Assembly (NCBI GenBank): GCA_023374025.1
Contig: SIJG01000022.1
Span: forward strand, 1,240,001 to 1,304,000
Direction of reading: 5' to 3'
Origin: Heterodera schachtii
Lineage: Eukaryota; Nematoda; Chromadorea; Rhabditida; Heteroderidae
Length of the DNA: 64,000 nucleotides
A program made the translations under genes and the position numbers. Shown here piece after piece: positions 35,485 to 47,900 of this stretch; position 1 is the stretch's first letter; each line of letters opens with the position of its first letter. The notes under the pieces are model-generated. The model was not told the origin of the DNA and did not search any database. It saw only the letters and a program-made list of their open reading frames with translations.

Positions 35485-35915
35485 CTCAGTTGGGCGCGCA
35501 CGGTTGGGCGCCAGCATGTTTTTCCACTATAACTTTCTATAACTTTTTTCTTTGTCATCCAAATCCAACAATCTTGGTATCATTCGAAAGCTTAACATAT
35601 TTAGAAGCTTTTTCTAAGCTATTGCTTAGCGATTAGACAATTACTAAAAAAGTTATAACATGAAATTTCAAAAAATGCAAAATTTTTGAAGTTTTTTGTA
35701 AATAAAATTTTTTCCAGGCTTAAAAATCTCTTCTTTTTTTGTTAGGCTAATAGAGCATGTTTAGAGCTTTCGAATGATACCAAGATTATTGGATTTGGAT
35801 GCCAACGAAAAAAGCTTAAGTGGAAAAGCATGCTGGCGCCCAACCGTGCGCGCCCAAACGTGAGCGCCCAACCGTGAGCGCCCAACCGTGCGCGCCCAAC
35901 TGAGCGAGTCCGGAA
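35485..35915. repeat. Fold-back (long inverted repeat) element, family E
   Basis: Left arm about 35490-35600 and right arm about 35740-35900 are near-perfect inverted copies. CCAAATCCAACAATCTTGGT (about 35570) pairs with ACCAAGATTATTGGATTTGG (about 35781), and GGGCGCCAGCATG pairs with CATGCTGGCGCCC. Outside these lie repeated GCGCCCAACCGTGCGCGC units. RNA from here would form a hairpin of roughly 110 bp. Confidence 0.85.
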
Positions 35916-35964
35916 GCAATGCTTTTCAAATGGATGGGTTTCAAAACGCCAAAATTTAAAAAAA

Positions 35965-36210
35965 TGTGTCAATAAAATTCGGGAAACCCCTTAATAGGCA
36001 ATTAATTAATTATCCCCCGATTAATTGCTCAATTTCAAAAAATAATTCGCTTATATTAAATGGGTGAAAAATTGGGAATTTTTTTGGTGGAGCCTTGAAA
36101 ATCTCAAGAAAATTCGGGAAACCCCTTAATAGGCAATTAATTATCCCCCGATTAAAATTGTTCAATATCAAATAATTGAATTATATTTATGTGTAAAAAA
36201 TTGGGGATTT
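35965..36210 (+). repeat. Two-copy direct repeat of about 140 bp
   Basis: AATTCGGGAAACCCCTTAAT begins both copies (about 35967 and 36110), each followed by AGGCAATTAATTATCCCCCG, TTGAATTATAT-type sequence and AAAATTGGG. Confidence 0.75.
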
Positions 36211-37439
36211 TTGCAAATAAAAATATATATAATATACCTAAATAAATATTTATTCTTTTTTGTTTGTCATTGGGCCAAGAAAAATAAATAAATAAATAAA
36301 AATAAAATGATGGCTTTTTTTGGCAAAAAATGATGAAGATTGCTTATGATGGGGAAAGAAATATGAATGTATGGGGAGGAGCACTACTCACTTTCCAACA
36401 CCCGAACATTATAACATTCCATGGGCAAAAAATGATTTTTTGGCGCTGGCAGAGAATGCAAAAAATGGAAAATAATGGGGGAAAATGCATTTAAAAAAAT
36501 ATTTAATGGAAATAAAAATGGAATTTTGGAAAAAGTTAAAAAAAATGGAAAAAAATGCATTAAAAAATAGTTAATGGAAATTTAAAAAAATGGAATTTTG
36601 GAAAAAATAAAAAAAATGGAAAAAAATGCAATTAAAATATTTTTATGGAACGCAATCAGTGAATTAAACATGAAAATCATTTTTTAAAGGTTGCCAAATG
36701 AGAAAATTCATAAATATGTCTAAAATAAAATAGAAATAAAAATGTTTATAAATTTGAGAAAATATTTTTAAAACAAAAATTAAAAGAAAATTTGATAAAA
36801 TTGCAAACTAAAAAACAAATAACTAAAAAAGATATTTATGATTGCAAATTAAAAATAAATAATTAAAAAGGATTTTTTTATAATTTTAAAACGAAAAATA
36901 AAAAATAAATTGAAAATGAAAAAAAATGTTTTTTGACTTTTATTAATATTTATTAAAAAAATGAAGAAACTAATTTAACACTCTAACAAACAATTACAAA
37001 AATCTTTCATTACAATTGTTATTTAATTAATAATTTAAAAAATTTATTTAATTCAAAAAATTGAAAAATAAAATTAATTCCACAAAAATAAAAAATCCAA
37101 TGTGAAAATTAAATATTTTTATTTACAAATTATTGTCTTAATGATGATGATGATGATGGTGGTGATGGATTTTGCCACCAGCTTAATTTCCTTTTTACCA
37201 GCACAACAACCACCCCCATTAGTGACGTTAATATGCCATGTTAACGCAAATGATTCGACAAATTCTTACAAAAATAAAGCAAAAATTGTTTTTTTTTTGA
37301 ATTATGCCATGAAAAAATGCCAAAATCTGACGTAAAAAAGGGGGCTGCAAAATATATGAAAAGGTAATAATTATGTGCGTAATTGCTGTCATCAGGAGAT
37401 GATCATATGCTCTCGATCACCCCACACAACACAAAAGGC

Positions 37440-37660
37440 AAAAGCCACCAGCAGAAAATCGGGCACGGGCATTTGGAAAAAATAAATAAAAATTTAGGTA
37501 AAATTATTTAAGAATTTAATAACAGACTCGCAGAGTTGGGAGGTTTTAGGGTTTAAATTAGGGCAGAAAATCGGGCACGGGCATTTGGAAAAATATATAT
37601 TAAGTAAATTAATTTAAGAATTTAATACAGACTCGCAGAGTTGGTGTTTTTAGGGTTCAA
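37440..37660 (+). repeat. Two-copy direct repeat of about 120 bp
   Basis: GCAGAAAATCGGGCACGGGC starts both copies (about 37450 and 37563). Each ends with AACAGACTCGCAGAGTTGG-type sequence and TTTAGGGTT. Confidence 0.75.
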
Positions 37661-39339
37661 ATTAGATTAAAAAGATCCCCAATTTTCGGGTTTTGGCACG
37701 TCTAAAAATCTGTTTTTATCTTCTGGCATCTATTTTTCAATCAGCCTTAACACAAAATTAGCTTGAAATGCCGAAAAAATCGAAAGAACTTGGGAGGTTT
37801 TTCGGGCTTTTAGCTTTTAGCACTTGCCTTAGAGGTACTTATTTTAATTATCAATTTTTACATTTAAACAATGAATAAATTTGTACAAATTACCAATGAT
37901 TGAGAGACAAACAATAATTTTCAAAATTCACTTTTTGGTGGAGGGAAAAATTTAAAGTTCAAATTTTTCGAAATTTTAGCATTTTATTCAGGTACATATT
38001 TTGAGATTTCAAGCACCTAGAAATCCCATCACATATTTTTAATATATATATAAATCATTTATGAGAGATAATGAGTAGGGCGGGGAAAGAAATCTATGGA
38101 TATAAAATAGCAAAATATGGCCATAAAATATGGACCAAAAAATCGCGAAATATGGACATAAAATGGCAAAAACATGGACATAAATTTTCCAAATTGAGGT
38201 GTAAATTTCCAAAATTTCTTCAAAATCATTAAATTCTAGTAAAAAAAAATACATCTAAAATAGCTGAATACGGTATAATAACTCGCTTTAGAAGAAAAAA
38301 AAAAGCAATTATTAGAGAAAACCGACCAAAAACCGAAATTTTCCATTTGTTTTGCTTATTTTTGAAGCAAATTTACCAATTTTTACGAAAGTTTAGAATT
38401 TTAACTAAATCTCGAGAAAATTTTTACTAAAAAATGATTTTTTGGAAAATTTGCCGGCAACTTTGGGTAAAAACGGCCAATTTAGCTGATGGGGGCCGTT
38501 ATAATAGGGTTTTTTTTTTTTGGAAAAATACAAAACATGGACATAAAATATGGATAAAAATGCCATATGGAAAAATATGGACATAAATTGCAAAATTTCA
38601 AAAATCAAATTGAAAAAGCGAAAATTGAAAATTTAATTATTGTAATTAAAGCATTTAAATAAAACAATTAGCAAAACATAACAAAATGTTTTTGGTGGAA
38701 AAACAAAAATTTTACGCAAAAAAAATGAGAAGAAAATCAATGTTTTCTTTTTGCCTCATTTTTAAGTGCCACTTTTTTCACTTTTTCCCTTTCGATGGGA
38801 AAAAATGGGCCCGGGGGGAGGGCAAAATGAGAAAAATTGAGAGCAAAAATTTGCAACAGAAAATCGGGGGCAAAAGTGCCACAAAATGAATAAGCCATCG
38901 CCGCCGCACTTTTTTTTTGCCGTTTTCGCGCATTTCTCTTTGCACTTTTCTCTAATGGCGCACTAATTAGCTGCTTCTCCGCCGCCCACCCCGCTCCGCT
39001 AATGGCCCTAATTAGTGCCGCCGCTGCCCGTCACACCTTTTTGAAATAAAAGTGCCAAAAATTGTTGTGCCGCGCAGTGCCGCGCGGTTGGCATGGACAT
39101 TATTTATTCACACTTTCTTTTATACATTCTCGCCCATTGTTGGAAATTTTCAAAAAATTAAAATGAGAATTTGAAAAATTCTATCAATGATACAGTATTT
39201 TTAAAAAAAATTATTGGGGTACGGTAGACGTATGATTTTTCTCTGCGGAATGTAAGCGTGAAAATTGGTAGGCAACGGAAAAAAAGCAACTGTAATTCCC
39301 ATTACCGTAGTTCATTTAAATTCAAAATTTTCCAAGGCC

Positions 39340-39510
39340 AGGTTTAGGGGGGTGCACTTCATTTCCCCCCCCCCCCCCCCGTCGTTTCCCCCCCGAAAAA
39401 TTTAAAAAAAAAATTTTCAAACCTAGAAATTTTTCATAAAAAAATTCTTAGGAATTTTCTTAGCACGAAAATTTCAAGAAAAACTAATTTTTTGAGAAAT
39501 TTTTCAGCGA
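39340..39510. repeat. Family F repeat fragment with poly-C tract
   Basis: GGGGGGTGCACTTCATTTCC leads into C runs (about 39363-39395), then CGAAAAATTTAAAAA, AAACCTAGAAATTTTTCAT and TCTTAGCACGAAAATTTCAAG. One arm of the palindromic unit seen whole at about 51655-52040. Confidence 0.65.
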
Positions 39511-39591
39511 TTTTTTCGAAATCTTATGATGAACTACTAGGGTTTAGGAGGGAGCCAACCCCCCTGTAAAATGTTTTAAACCCTGTAAACT

Positions 39592-39708
39592 AGGGTTGGT
39601 CGGGACCGGGAATTTTGGGCAAAACCGGGACCGGGACTTTTCGAGTTGAAAAACCGGGATGTCAACAACTGAGTGAAGGGGCGTGGGTTCGATTCCCATC
39701 CGAGGCCT
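39592..39708. mobile_element. Truncated TIR-element fragment fused to a tRNA-like tail
   Basis: 39592-39659 repeats the CGGGACCGGGA and AAACCGGGAC units of the 11172-11476 element. It runs directly into 39661-39708, whose GGGTTCGATTCCC is a box-B/T-arm match. No box A or 5' tRNA half is present, so it is not a tRNA gene. Confidence 0.45.
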
Positions 39709-40589
39709 AATTTCCATTCTAAATTCCCTAATTAAACATTAAATTTTCCATGATTAACAATAAAAAAAAGTCTTAATTTTATAAGGAAAAAGCCCTGCTG
39801 GTAAAAAAAAAGTTTTTAGAAAATGTATAAACTACATTTTAAAGAAATTTCCTAATCTAAGCCACCGGAACCAACCAAAAAAAAAAAACTCAAATTTTAA
39901 AAAATTGTACGCGCTTTTCCGTGTGTTTAATTATTCTGTTGTAAGCACAGCTTTTCCCACCCCCGCGGATGGGCGGCGGAAAAATGCTTTAATTAATTAC
40001 GTAAATTGCGGAAGAATGTGTCGGTCGGTCGGCCGATCAGTTGGTGTTTGTGTGTGTTTGATCAGTCCGTCCGTCCCATTGTTTACCGTCAAAAAGCAAA
40101 AAGCGCCCCCCAAAGAACTTTTGTATGAATGGGGAAACGGCTGCTTCTTCTTCTTCTTCTGGTGCTTTATCTCTTCTGCTGCTGCTGTTATTTTGTTTGT
40201 TTGTTTTTTCTACCCCCGGAGGGGGGGAAAAAGCGACAAAATTTTTTGTTGAGGCGTAAAAACAATTTTTTTTTTAAATTTTTTGACCTTTTTTGTATAT
40301 GTATTAGTAGAGGCCGGAGACTGTTGGAAACCTCCGGATCAGAGGATCAGGAACAAAAAATCTGAGACCATGGAAAGGGAATTTTAGGATTAGAAATCCT
40401 GTTTTTTTCCCGGACTCCTGACTGGTCCGGATCAATTTTCCAAAATACATCCGGGATCTGGGAATTAGGAGTCCGTAACATGTTCTATTCTGGGCTCTAA
40501 TATGTATGTAGATAGGTATGTATGAATGACATGATAAAAGCTAATAAAAAAAAATGAGGCTAAAAAACTTTAAAAAATTTGGGCGACGC

Positions 40590-40688
40590 GGCTCGGTCTG
40601 GACCCCATTAACAGCAGGCAAGAGGAATCGAACTCATATGGTTCCCTTGGCTTAAGCCAACCCTTTACCCACTGCGCTACGACGCCTC
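40590..40688 (-). other. tRNA-derived SINE-like sequence
   Basis: The minus strand starts GGCGTCGTAGCGCAGTGGGT, a good box A in a tRNA-like 5' end. It has a palindromic TTGGCTTAAGCCAA where an anticodon arm would be, then GAGTTCGATTCCTC as box B. The 3' sequence does not close the acceptor stem, so a SINE head or tRNA pseudogene is likelier than a functional tRNA. Confidence 0.5.
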
Positions 40689-40769
40689 TGATGGGAAATG
40701 TGTGGAAAGGAGTGAAAAGAAAAACTTTTAAAAAGCCCCGGTAAAGAAGTTAAACAAGAAGTAAAAATT

Positions 40770-41048
40770 ACATTTTAATGCGGTAGGGTCAACAAATACA
40801 AACAGTTGGTACGATAGGTTCGACAAACAAAAATAGGGTACAGTAGGTTCGACAAAAGCAAAAGTTTGGTACGGTAGGTTGGTACGGTAGGTTCAACAAA
40901 CAAAGATAGGGCACAGAAGGTTCGAAACAAAATCAAACATTTGGTACGTTAGGTTCTACAAAAGCAAAATTTGGTATGGTAGCGTCAACAAAAGCAAAAA
41001 TTTACTACGGTAGCGTCAACAAAAACAAACATTTGGTACGGTATGTCT
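40770..41048 (+). repeat. Minisatellite, units of 35-45 bp
   Basis: About seven units of GGTACGGTAGGTTCGACAAA followed by CAAAAATAG-type spacers. It ends some 20 bases before the stop codon of the adjacent minus-strand gene, so it may be in that gene's 3' UTR. Confidence 0.85.
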
Positions 41049-41066
41049 GACAAATTCACGCCAAAG

Positions 41067-42240
41067 TTAAAAATAATAATACTGCATAAAGCCAGCGAAG
41101 AGAATCAGACAAATCACCATGCCGGGTCCCCATTTCAAAAAAAGACAAAGTGCAAAGAATGCGGCCATAATCTCCAGAGGCGTCAGCTGCTGACGGCGCT
41201 TTCTCCGCCCATGGCCAACAAAGTTTGGCAACCAATTTTTGGTGCCATTCTCTGCGCCCAATTTGGCATTTTTGGGCGCCGCCCCATTCAATTCGTTTAG
41301 CATCATTCCGATCAGATCACTTGGCATCAACAACTGGTGGTGGATTTCCTTTAATTGGCTTTTCCGTTCACCCTCAGGCAGTCCGTTCAAAGCCGTTTTG
41401 AATTTGGCGCCAAAATTGCGAAATTTGCCCAACATTTTGGCATTTTGCGCTCCATGGACTGCTTCAATTTCTTCCTCTTTAGCCTTCATTTGCACAAAAA
41501 TTCTCTGGCCACTCGCTAAAATGATGTCCAATTCATCGGCATTGAAATGGTTGGCACCGGTGTTTCTGGCATTTTGTTTCTTTGAACGGCACAACTTGTC
41601 GACAATTCGTCCAATTTGGGCGAGTTGTCCCTCCAATTTTATGTGATGAATTGTCCCCATTTCCTCGACCAATCCGCAGCCTTTTGTCAACATCCAATCA
41701 GCAACAACTGCTTTCTTATCATTCAATTCATCAGCTTTTGCTTGCCCTAAAATGGTGGCGCATGGACAAATGGTCGACACGACAAAAGGTCGACCCCTAT
41801 GTCTAATCAACAAGTTGCGATTCTCGACGCCTTGAAATTTTGCGAATTTTTGGAGCCCCGGTTCCGAAACTCGGGCTAGTTTTTCGGGCCCGAGTATGAA
41901 AATTTCGATTCTCCAAAAGATCGCTGAAAAATTATTCAAAAAAATTTTTTTTTGAAAAAAAAAATGTTTGAAAATTTTTTTTTAAATTTTTTTTGGTCCC
42001 GCTTGCGAATTGAAATATTTATCGGCTTTTTTGTTTTATTTGGCAGAAAATTTTGTCTCTTTAAAGCCTAGGCCAAATAATCCATAAATCCGAATAACAA
42101 GTTATTAAATTTTATTTCATTTTCTTACCCCCTGATAACAGCACATTCAGAAATTGGTCCCCATCAAAATGTGCCGTTTTACACAAAAAATTGCCGTTTT
42201 TCTCGGCACTGGCAAAAGCGAAAATTAAAAGCAAAAGCAT
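41067..42240 (-). CDS. Unidentified protein with signal peptide and C-terminal hydrophobic segment
   Basis: Two exons, 42240-42129 and 41830-41067, join as TCA GGG G|GC GTC in phase and give about 291 aa. The N-terminus MLLLLLIFAFASAEKNGNF is a clear signal peptide or signal anchor with likely cleavage after ASA. The body has several Cys (FLCKTAHF, TICPCATIL, GCGLVEE), a charged, probably helical middle (FVQMKAKEEEIEAVH) and a basic GRRKRRQQ stretch before a hydrophobic C-terminal segment ending MQYYYF. This suggests a secretory-pathway type I membrane protein with almost no tail. The stop is TAA at 41067-41069. I do not recognise a family. The next coding region upstream on this strand, UTP21, ends 900 bp away. 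Confidence 0.75.
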
Positions 42241-43140
42241 TAATTTGAATGGGGGCCTAATTTGTGAGGAGGGGAGAAAGACAAAATGGATGGTCTCTGG
42301 ACACCAAATTTTGCTGAATTCAAAGCATGGAAAAATGCCACGCAAATTGCACATGGCAAAAGAGAAAAAAAAGTATTGAGAAATTGATTGCTCAATTAAT
42401 CAAAAAGCAAAATTTAATGCCGAAAAAAATGTAGAGAAATCTTTATTATTTTTTTTGGCAATTTTGAAAAAATATTAAAAAATCAAGAATTTCACGAAAC
42501 GATTAATCTTCTTCCTTTTATTATCCATGTAAAAATTTGATGCATTCTGAACATTTTACTCTTTAGTAATGGAAATTATTTGAAACTATTCTTTTCCAAT
42601 AAAAAAAAATCAACAAATATTTAAATGTGTAAAACAACAAAAAACAACAAAACAAAAAAAACACAACAACAGAAGCTGGGCTTTACAATTCTCGTTAATG
42701 GACGGTAAAAAATGAATCAAAATTTTTTATGAGAAAAACTTTGGTGCAAGCAATTAATAAAAATCAAATGAAAACAGTTTGATCAACAAATCGAGAGTCA
42801 TGAAGTTGAGGATTTGATCCGTTTTGCAACAAGTTCCCCCCGACTTTTTATTTTCATGTCTCTATCAATTTTCAATAAAATGTTACTAATTGTAAATCAA
42901 TTCAAATTTCAAAAACTATCCAATTGCATAAGTGATGCTTTAGGGCGGATTTTTTGATGCTTAATTCCCTCGGCTTTGTAATTTTTGTCAATCAGGGGCT
43001 GTTGGCGTTATGCCAATTGTTTTTATTTATTGTTTGTGCCGCTTTTTACCCTCCATTTTCATTGATTGATCGATCCAAATGATGATTTAAGCCTTTTCTC
43101 TCCGTCAGTTCTATTTGTTCCTCTGATCTGTCTGTGTGTG
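42241..43140. other. Intergenic DNA between the signal-peptide gene and UTP21
   Basis: AT-rich with no exon recognised. TTTATTTATT near 43025 on the plus strand is a plausible AATAAA polyadenylation signal for UTP21 on the minus strand. Confidence 0.5.
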
Positions 43141-44880
43141 TTACGCGATCGCACTCTTCACAAACTCCACCATCGCCATGTTGTCGTCGAACAGCTTGGC
43201 CAACGTGTCGTGCGCCTTCCGTTGCGCCGTGTGCAGTCGTTCCATCTGATGGGTCAACATGGCGGCGGCGGCATCATCCATTTCTGTAATTTTAGTTGGA
43301 AACAAAAATTTCACCTTTTTTTTTTTTGCTGTTCCGTTGAGGCGCCAAAGAAAGCAAATGCATCATTTCTGAGCTTTCTATATATGCTGTCTTTACAATT
43401 TAGATAAATTACGAATTGGGCATTTTCTCCATCATTCCCTCGTCCCATCCCTCCGGCATTTTCAATGCCAATTATAATAAATGAAATAATAAAAGGGGGG
43501 GGGGGAGCGACGGGTGTCAGCAGTTCCGTCTTATTAGGAGGCAAATTTCCCGGACGACCATAATATGTTTTTTAAAGAAGAAGCAAATTTCACAATCTTG
43601 AAATATTATTTGGATTGCTCTATGTATTTAGAAGCAATTTTGAGCTAATTGTATGCAATTAAACATCTCTAAAAAAGGTAGAACTCATAATGTTGATTTT
43701 TTAATGGCAAATAGAGCATTTTTATGAGCTTTTTGGTCAATTTTGTAAAAAGTTATGGCCAAAAAATGCCAGCGATGATGGGATTGGCCAGATGGAACCT
43801 GCCCGCTTCTGGGTTATGAGATACCAAAGCTGATGGAAATTCCGAAATTTTCTGAACAACCATTTGAAATACAGTATGCCTACCGTCGGGTGGTAGTGTT
43901 GCAGCATTTGTTGTTGTCCACAGTGTGCTGTGATGGATGTTGAGGAAGGCGGCCAACAAACTCTGTGCCAGGTCAAAGTCACGTCGGCACTCCATCTGGG
44001 CGACCAGCATGGCCACAAATTGAGTCAGTTCAGCGGTGGTGGACAGACAGCGCAGGTGCAAGTCCATGCCGGACAGACTCATCTCGCGCAGCTCGGCGAA
44101 CACGGCACGCAGTTGGTCATCAGTGCTGGCACTGTACAACAAACAAAATGGCATTTTTAATTCCTCTCCCTTCCTTGTGCAATGTCCTTCATGTTGTCCA
44201 CCACCTACCTCATCAGTCGCCATGTCCATTCGGTGTGCAACTGCTGTAACTGTTGCTGACCGTCTCCCGCTGCCGTCGCCGTTGCCCTCCGTCGTTTCCC
44301 CTTCAACATTGTCCTCATCCCTTCCGCTGCTGCTGCCTCCTGTTCATCTCCTTGTTCATCCTGGACTTCTTCCTTTTCCTGCTGCTGCTGTGCCGTTGTT
44401 GATGAAGTGCCTTCTTCCTCCATGGCATTGTTCTCGTCGGCGGCTTCATCGTCTCCGTCTTTCCGCTTCAATTTGTCCACCGCTTCAGTGTCAAATTCAA
44501 AGCCCTAAACACACAAACACACAAATGATGCTTGTTATTAATTATTTACGTAGTTTTTCAACAACAAAAAAATTGTTGATTTTTGTAACCCGGTTCAAAT
44601 TGATCAGAATGAGGGGGGGGGGATGAAACAAATAAGTTTCGCAGATCCAGAATCCATGCCATTGAAAAAGTGATTGATGCTCGAGAAAGTCTTGGTTCCG
44701 AGCTCTCGACTTCGAGAAAGTTCTCTGATTTTTTGGTCTCATTAACAGTCTCGAGCATGGGAACAGCTCAGTTCCCCCCCGCCTGTTTCCCCCGAGAAAT
44801 TTTTTTTTTAAATTATTAACTTAGAAATTTTTCAAGAAAAAAATGCACCCCTCGCGCATCGCCTCACTATTATTGATATA

Positions 44881-44920
<40 letters not shown>

Positions 44921-47900
44921 ATCAATATATAAATCCCATCCATGTAATCATTGAAATAAATCGATTAATTGAAAATAAAACATTTTTTCCAAATTTAATT
45001 AATTTTAATTAAAAAAAATTGTCCACGCCTTTGTGGTGGCAACGGTGGGCAAAAAGAAGGGTGCCGCTTTCGGCTTTTTGGGCGGCTCCTTTGGCTTGTT
45101 GCGTTGCCGAATGTGCTCCAGGTGGGGCAAGCCGGCCCAACGCGCGGGCGCCAAGCCGGACAGTGTGTACAGCGACGGGTCCAACTGCGCACGCTCGAGC
45201 AGTTCAGCGGAACCGTCCAGCGACAGTGTAGACAGAGACGGTGCTGAACAATGAATGGGGATTGGGGGGAAAATGGCTAATGTTCCCTAATTATCTATGG
45301 AATATAATTAGCGATAATAATTTTATAGGTATAGAGTGTCAATGAGTATAAACTTTTCTCACCAAACCGCGTCGTTTTCCAAAAAATCTCTGAATTTTTT
45401 TCTTATTTATTTAAAAATTATGATTTTTAGAAAATTTTCTAATTAAAGTTTGAACCTTAAAAAATCGTTTCAAGTTTTTTTTTCTCAATAAAAATGAAGA
45501 AAGAAAAAATTGAAAATGCTTAGTGTTTACTCAAAAAAAAACAAAAAAACAAATTTTGAAACTAAAAAAAATTTTCAAAAAATTCAAGACTATCGAGAAT
45601 TTCGAGACGTTCGATATATGTTCGATGTATGTCTGTCTGTCTGTCAGTGATCACCCGAAAATCAACTCTACACACCTCCTCCTCCCTCTGCTTCCTCATC
45701 CTCTTCGTCCTCGTCTATCATCACTCGCGTTTCTATGGTGCCAATGCTGTTTTCATCGTCCTCGTCCTGCTGCTTTTCCTCCCCTCCTCCTGCCGCTTTT
45801 CGCGCTTCCATTAGCTCCTCCTCCATCACTTCTTCATCCTCCTGTTGTGATCGCTGTTCGTCTTCGCCATGCTGTTGTTGTTGTACTGCTTCATCTTCTC
45901 CTTCCAACAATTGTTGTTGTTGCTCATCATCAATGTCCTCATAATATGTGCCGGTTTGACAGGTGTTCGGCAGTGCCATGGTTGAGCCCAGTGCCCGGTC
46001 GTGCAGCTAAAGTAAGCGCAACATAAACACAGTGAACGAATTGATCAATCACAAGGCATGTATCGTATTCAAATGCTATACAGTATAATCAATCATTAAA
46101 TTCTGTTAGGCATTGATCAACCCTCAAAAAACGAACATAAATTTTTGTCACTCCATTCTAATTTGGGGGTTTATCAGTTTTTCAACACTAAAATTTATCT
46201 GATCAATGAAAATCAGGGTTATGTGTTAGTTACAGCAAGGGTCAGTCATGAAAAAACCGTTCGATTGGCCAAAAAAAAAAGTTCAAGAAGATTTTGTCGG
46301 CTGTTGGTTTGGAAAAGCCTTAATTCGAGCAACGGGAAACTCGAAAAAATCACTCGATCATAAACAGGCGGCATAGCTCCGATGTCCGATCAATTTTACA
46401 GCGATCAAATGAAAAATATAAATGCAATCCAAAATAGAGGGAGGATATATCCCAATAAATACAGTACAACAATCCCTGATGCTCACTCACTTCATCTTCG
46501 GCACATGTCCACATGGAATGGGATGCCAAAAACATTGTTTTGTTGGCCCACAAATAGATGCCCCGTTCGCCTTCGTGGCACGTGGCCAAAAAGTCGTTGC
46601 GCTCGCTGAACGCCACCCCAACGCATGGCGAGGCGCAGCGCATCACGTCGATGAGCGTGCCGGTGACCAAGTCCCAGACCTTGAAGAAAGCAATGTTTTG
46701 ATTGTCTTCAAGAAGATTGGCACGACCGGACGGAAAATATATGAAAAATTTTAAAAAATGAAACGATAAAAAAAAAAGAAAAAAAAAAATTGCCCAAGGC
46801 AATTAATTATGAAAAATGCATTAACACACTAATTGCCATAATTTCTATTTGATTTCTCATCTCACACACCTTCAAAAAGCATTGGTTGTCCGCCGACACA
46901 AGCCATTTGCCGTCGCTGGAGAAGTCGAGGCCGGTGAGGCGGGCATTCTGCGGCCATTCCATGCATGACGAGTGGGAGAAGCGACGTGCAATACGCCTAA
47001 CCAAACAGAAAATTAATTGAATTTAATGAATGAAAAATGATGGACAAAAAAACTGAATGGAAAGTGACCAAGAAAAAATTATGTGACACACATTTCATGG
47101 CATTACCATTAACCACGGGGGATGGATAAAAATGTTGACAAAAAAAATTAATGATACCATTCGATAGCCTTAATTGTACACTATTAGCCTGCAAAATTAA
47201 AAAAAAATTTCGTTAAATTTAAAAAAAAAAAGTAATGGCCAAAAACGTTTGAAAACCCAGATTTTTTGGATTGTATTCGTCATAATTTTTTGAAATTCAA
47301 CAGCCTGATAGAGTACATTTAGAGCTATTGCATGATATTAAAAACTGTTTTTATCATATTGGGCCTAATTTGGAAAAACAGTAATTTAATGGGCTAATTG
47401 TAAGACTTGGTCTCGAAGTAAAATTGGGTCGAGACTCTCGAGTAACAAATATAAAATATTTCTTGAAAATTGGTCATGTCATACGAAATGACCTCCCACA
47501 TAAACTCCATTCCAACCACTGACCGGCACAGAACGTCCAGCACGCCCACTTCGCCGCCACGCAGTCCGACCGCCAGCAACGAGTTGTGCGCGTCCAGCCG
47601 AAACTGTTGCACCGCGTCGCCCACCCGCAGGCGTGAGACAAGCACAGCGCCGGCACCCTGGGCACGGAATTGCCAAAACTGGACGGTGCCGTCGTCCGAG
47701 CCGGTGACCAGGTGACGATTGAAAAGGTCCATTGCCAAACCGGTGACCGCTCCGTCATGGGCCGGCAATAGTGCCGCACCGCCACGCTGAAAATGGATTT
47801 TGTTGGTGGCAATGGCACTTTTTCATTTTGGCAAAAAGGGTACAAATAAATGTTGGCATAAAAAACGGAGTAAAAAATGGAAAAATTTAGTGCATTTTAA

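Larger units (their letters stand above)
30000..41066. other. Repeat-rich intergenic region
   Basis: Eleven kb upstream of raf and downstream of the 41-kb gene. Apart from a weak coding candidate at 30.38-30.69 kb, I found no recognisable exons. It contains the hAT-like MITE, fold-back elements, CT/GA tracts, minisatellites, C/G homopolymers and tRNA-like sequences, listed separately. Long stretches (33.1-34.3, 36.3-37.4 and 38.6-39.3 kb) are plain AT-rich DNA in which I see nothing specific. Confidence 0.55.

Noticed and set aside
47150..47200. Possible extra UTP21 exon (GCTAATAGTGTACAATTAAGG)
   Set aside because: It would end in the wrong phase, and the sequence matches one arm of repeat family E.
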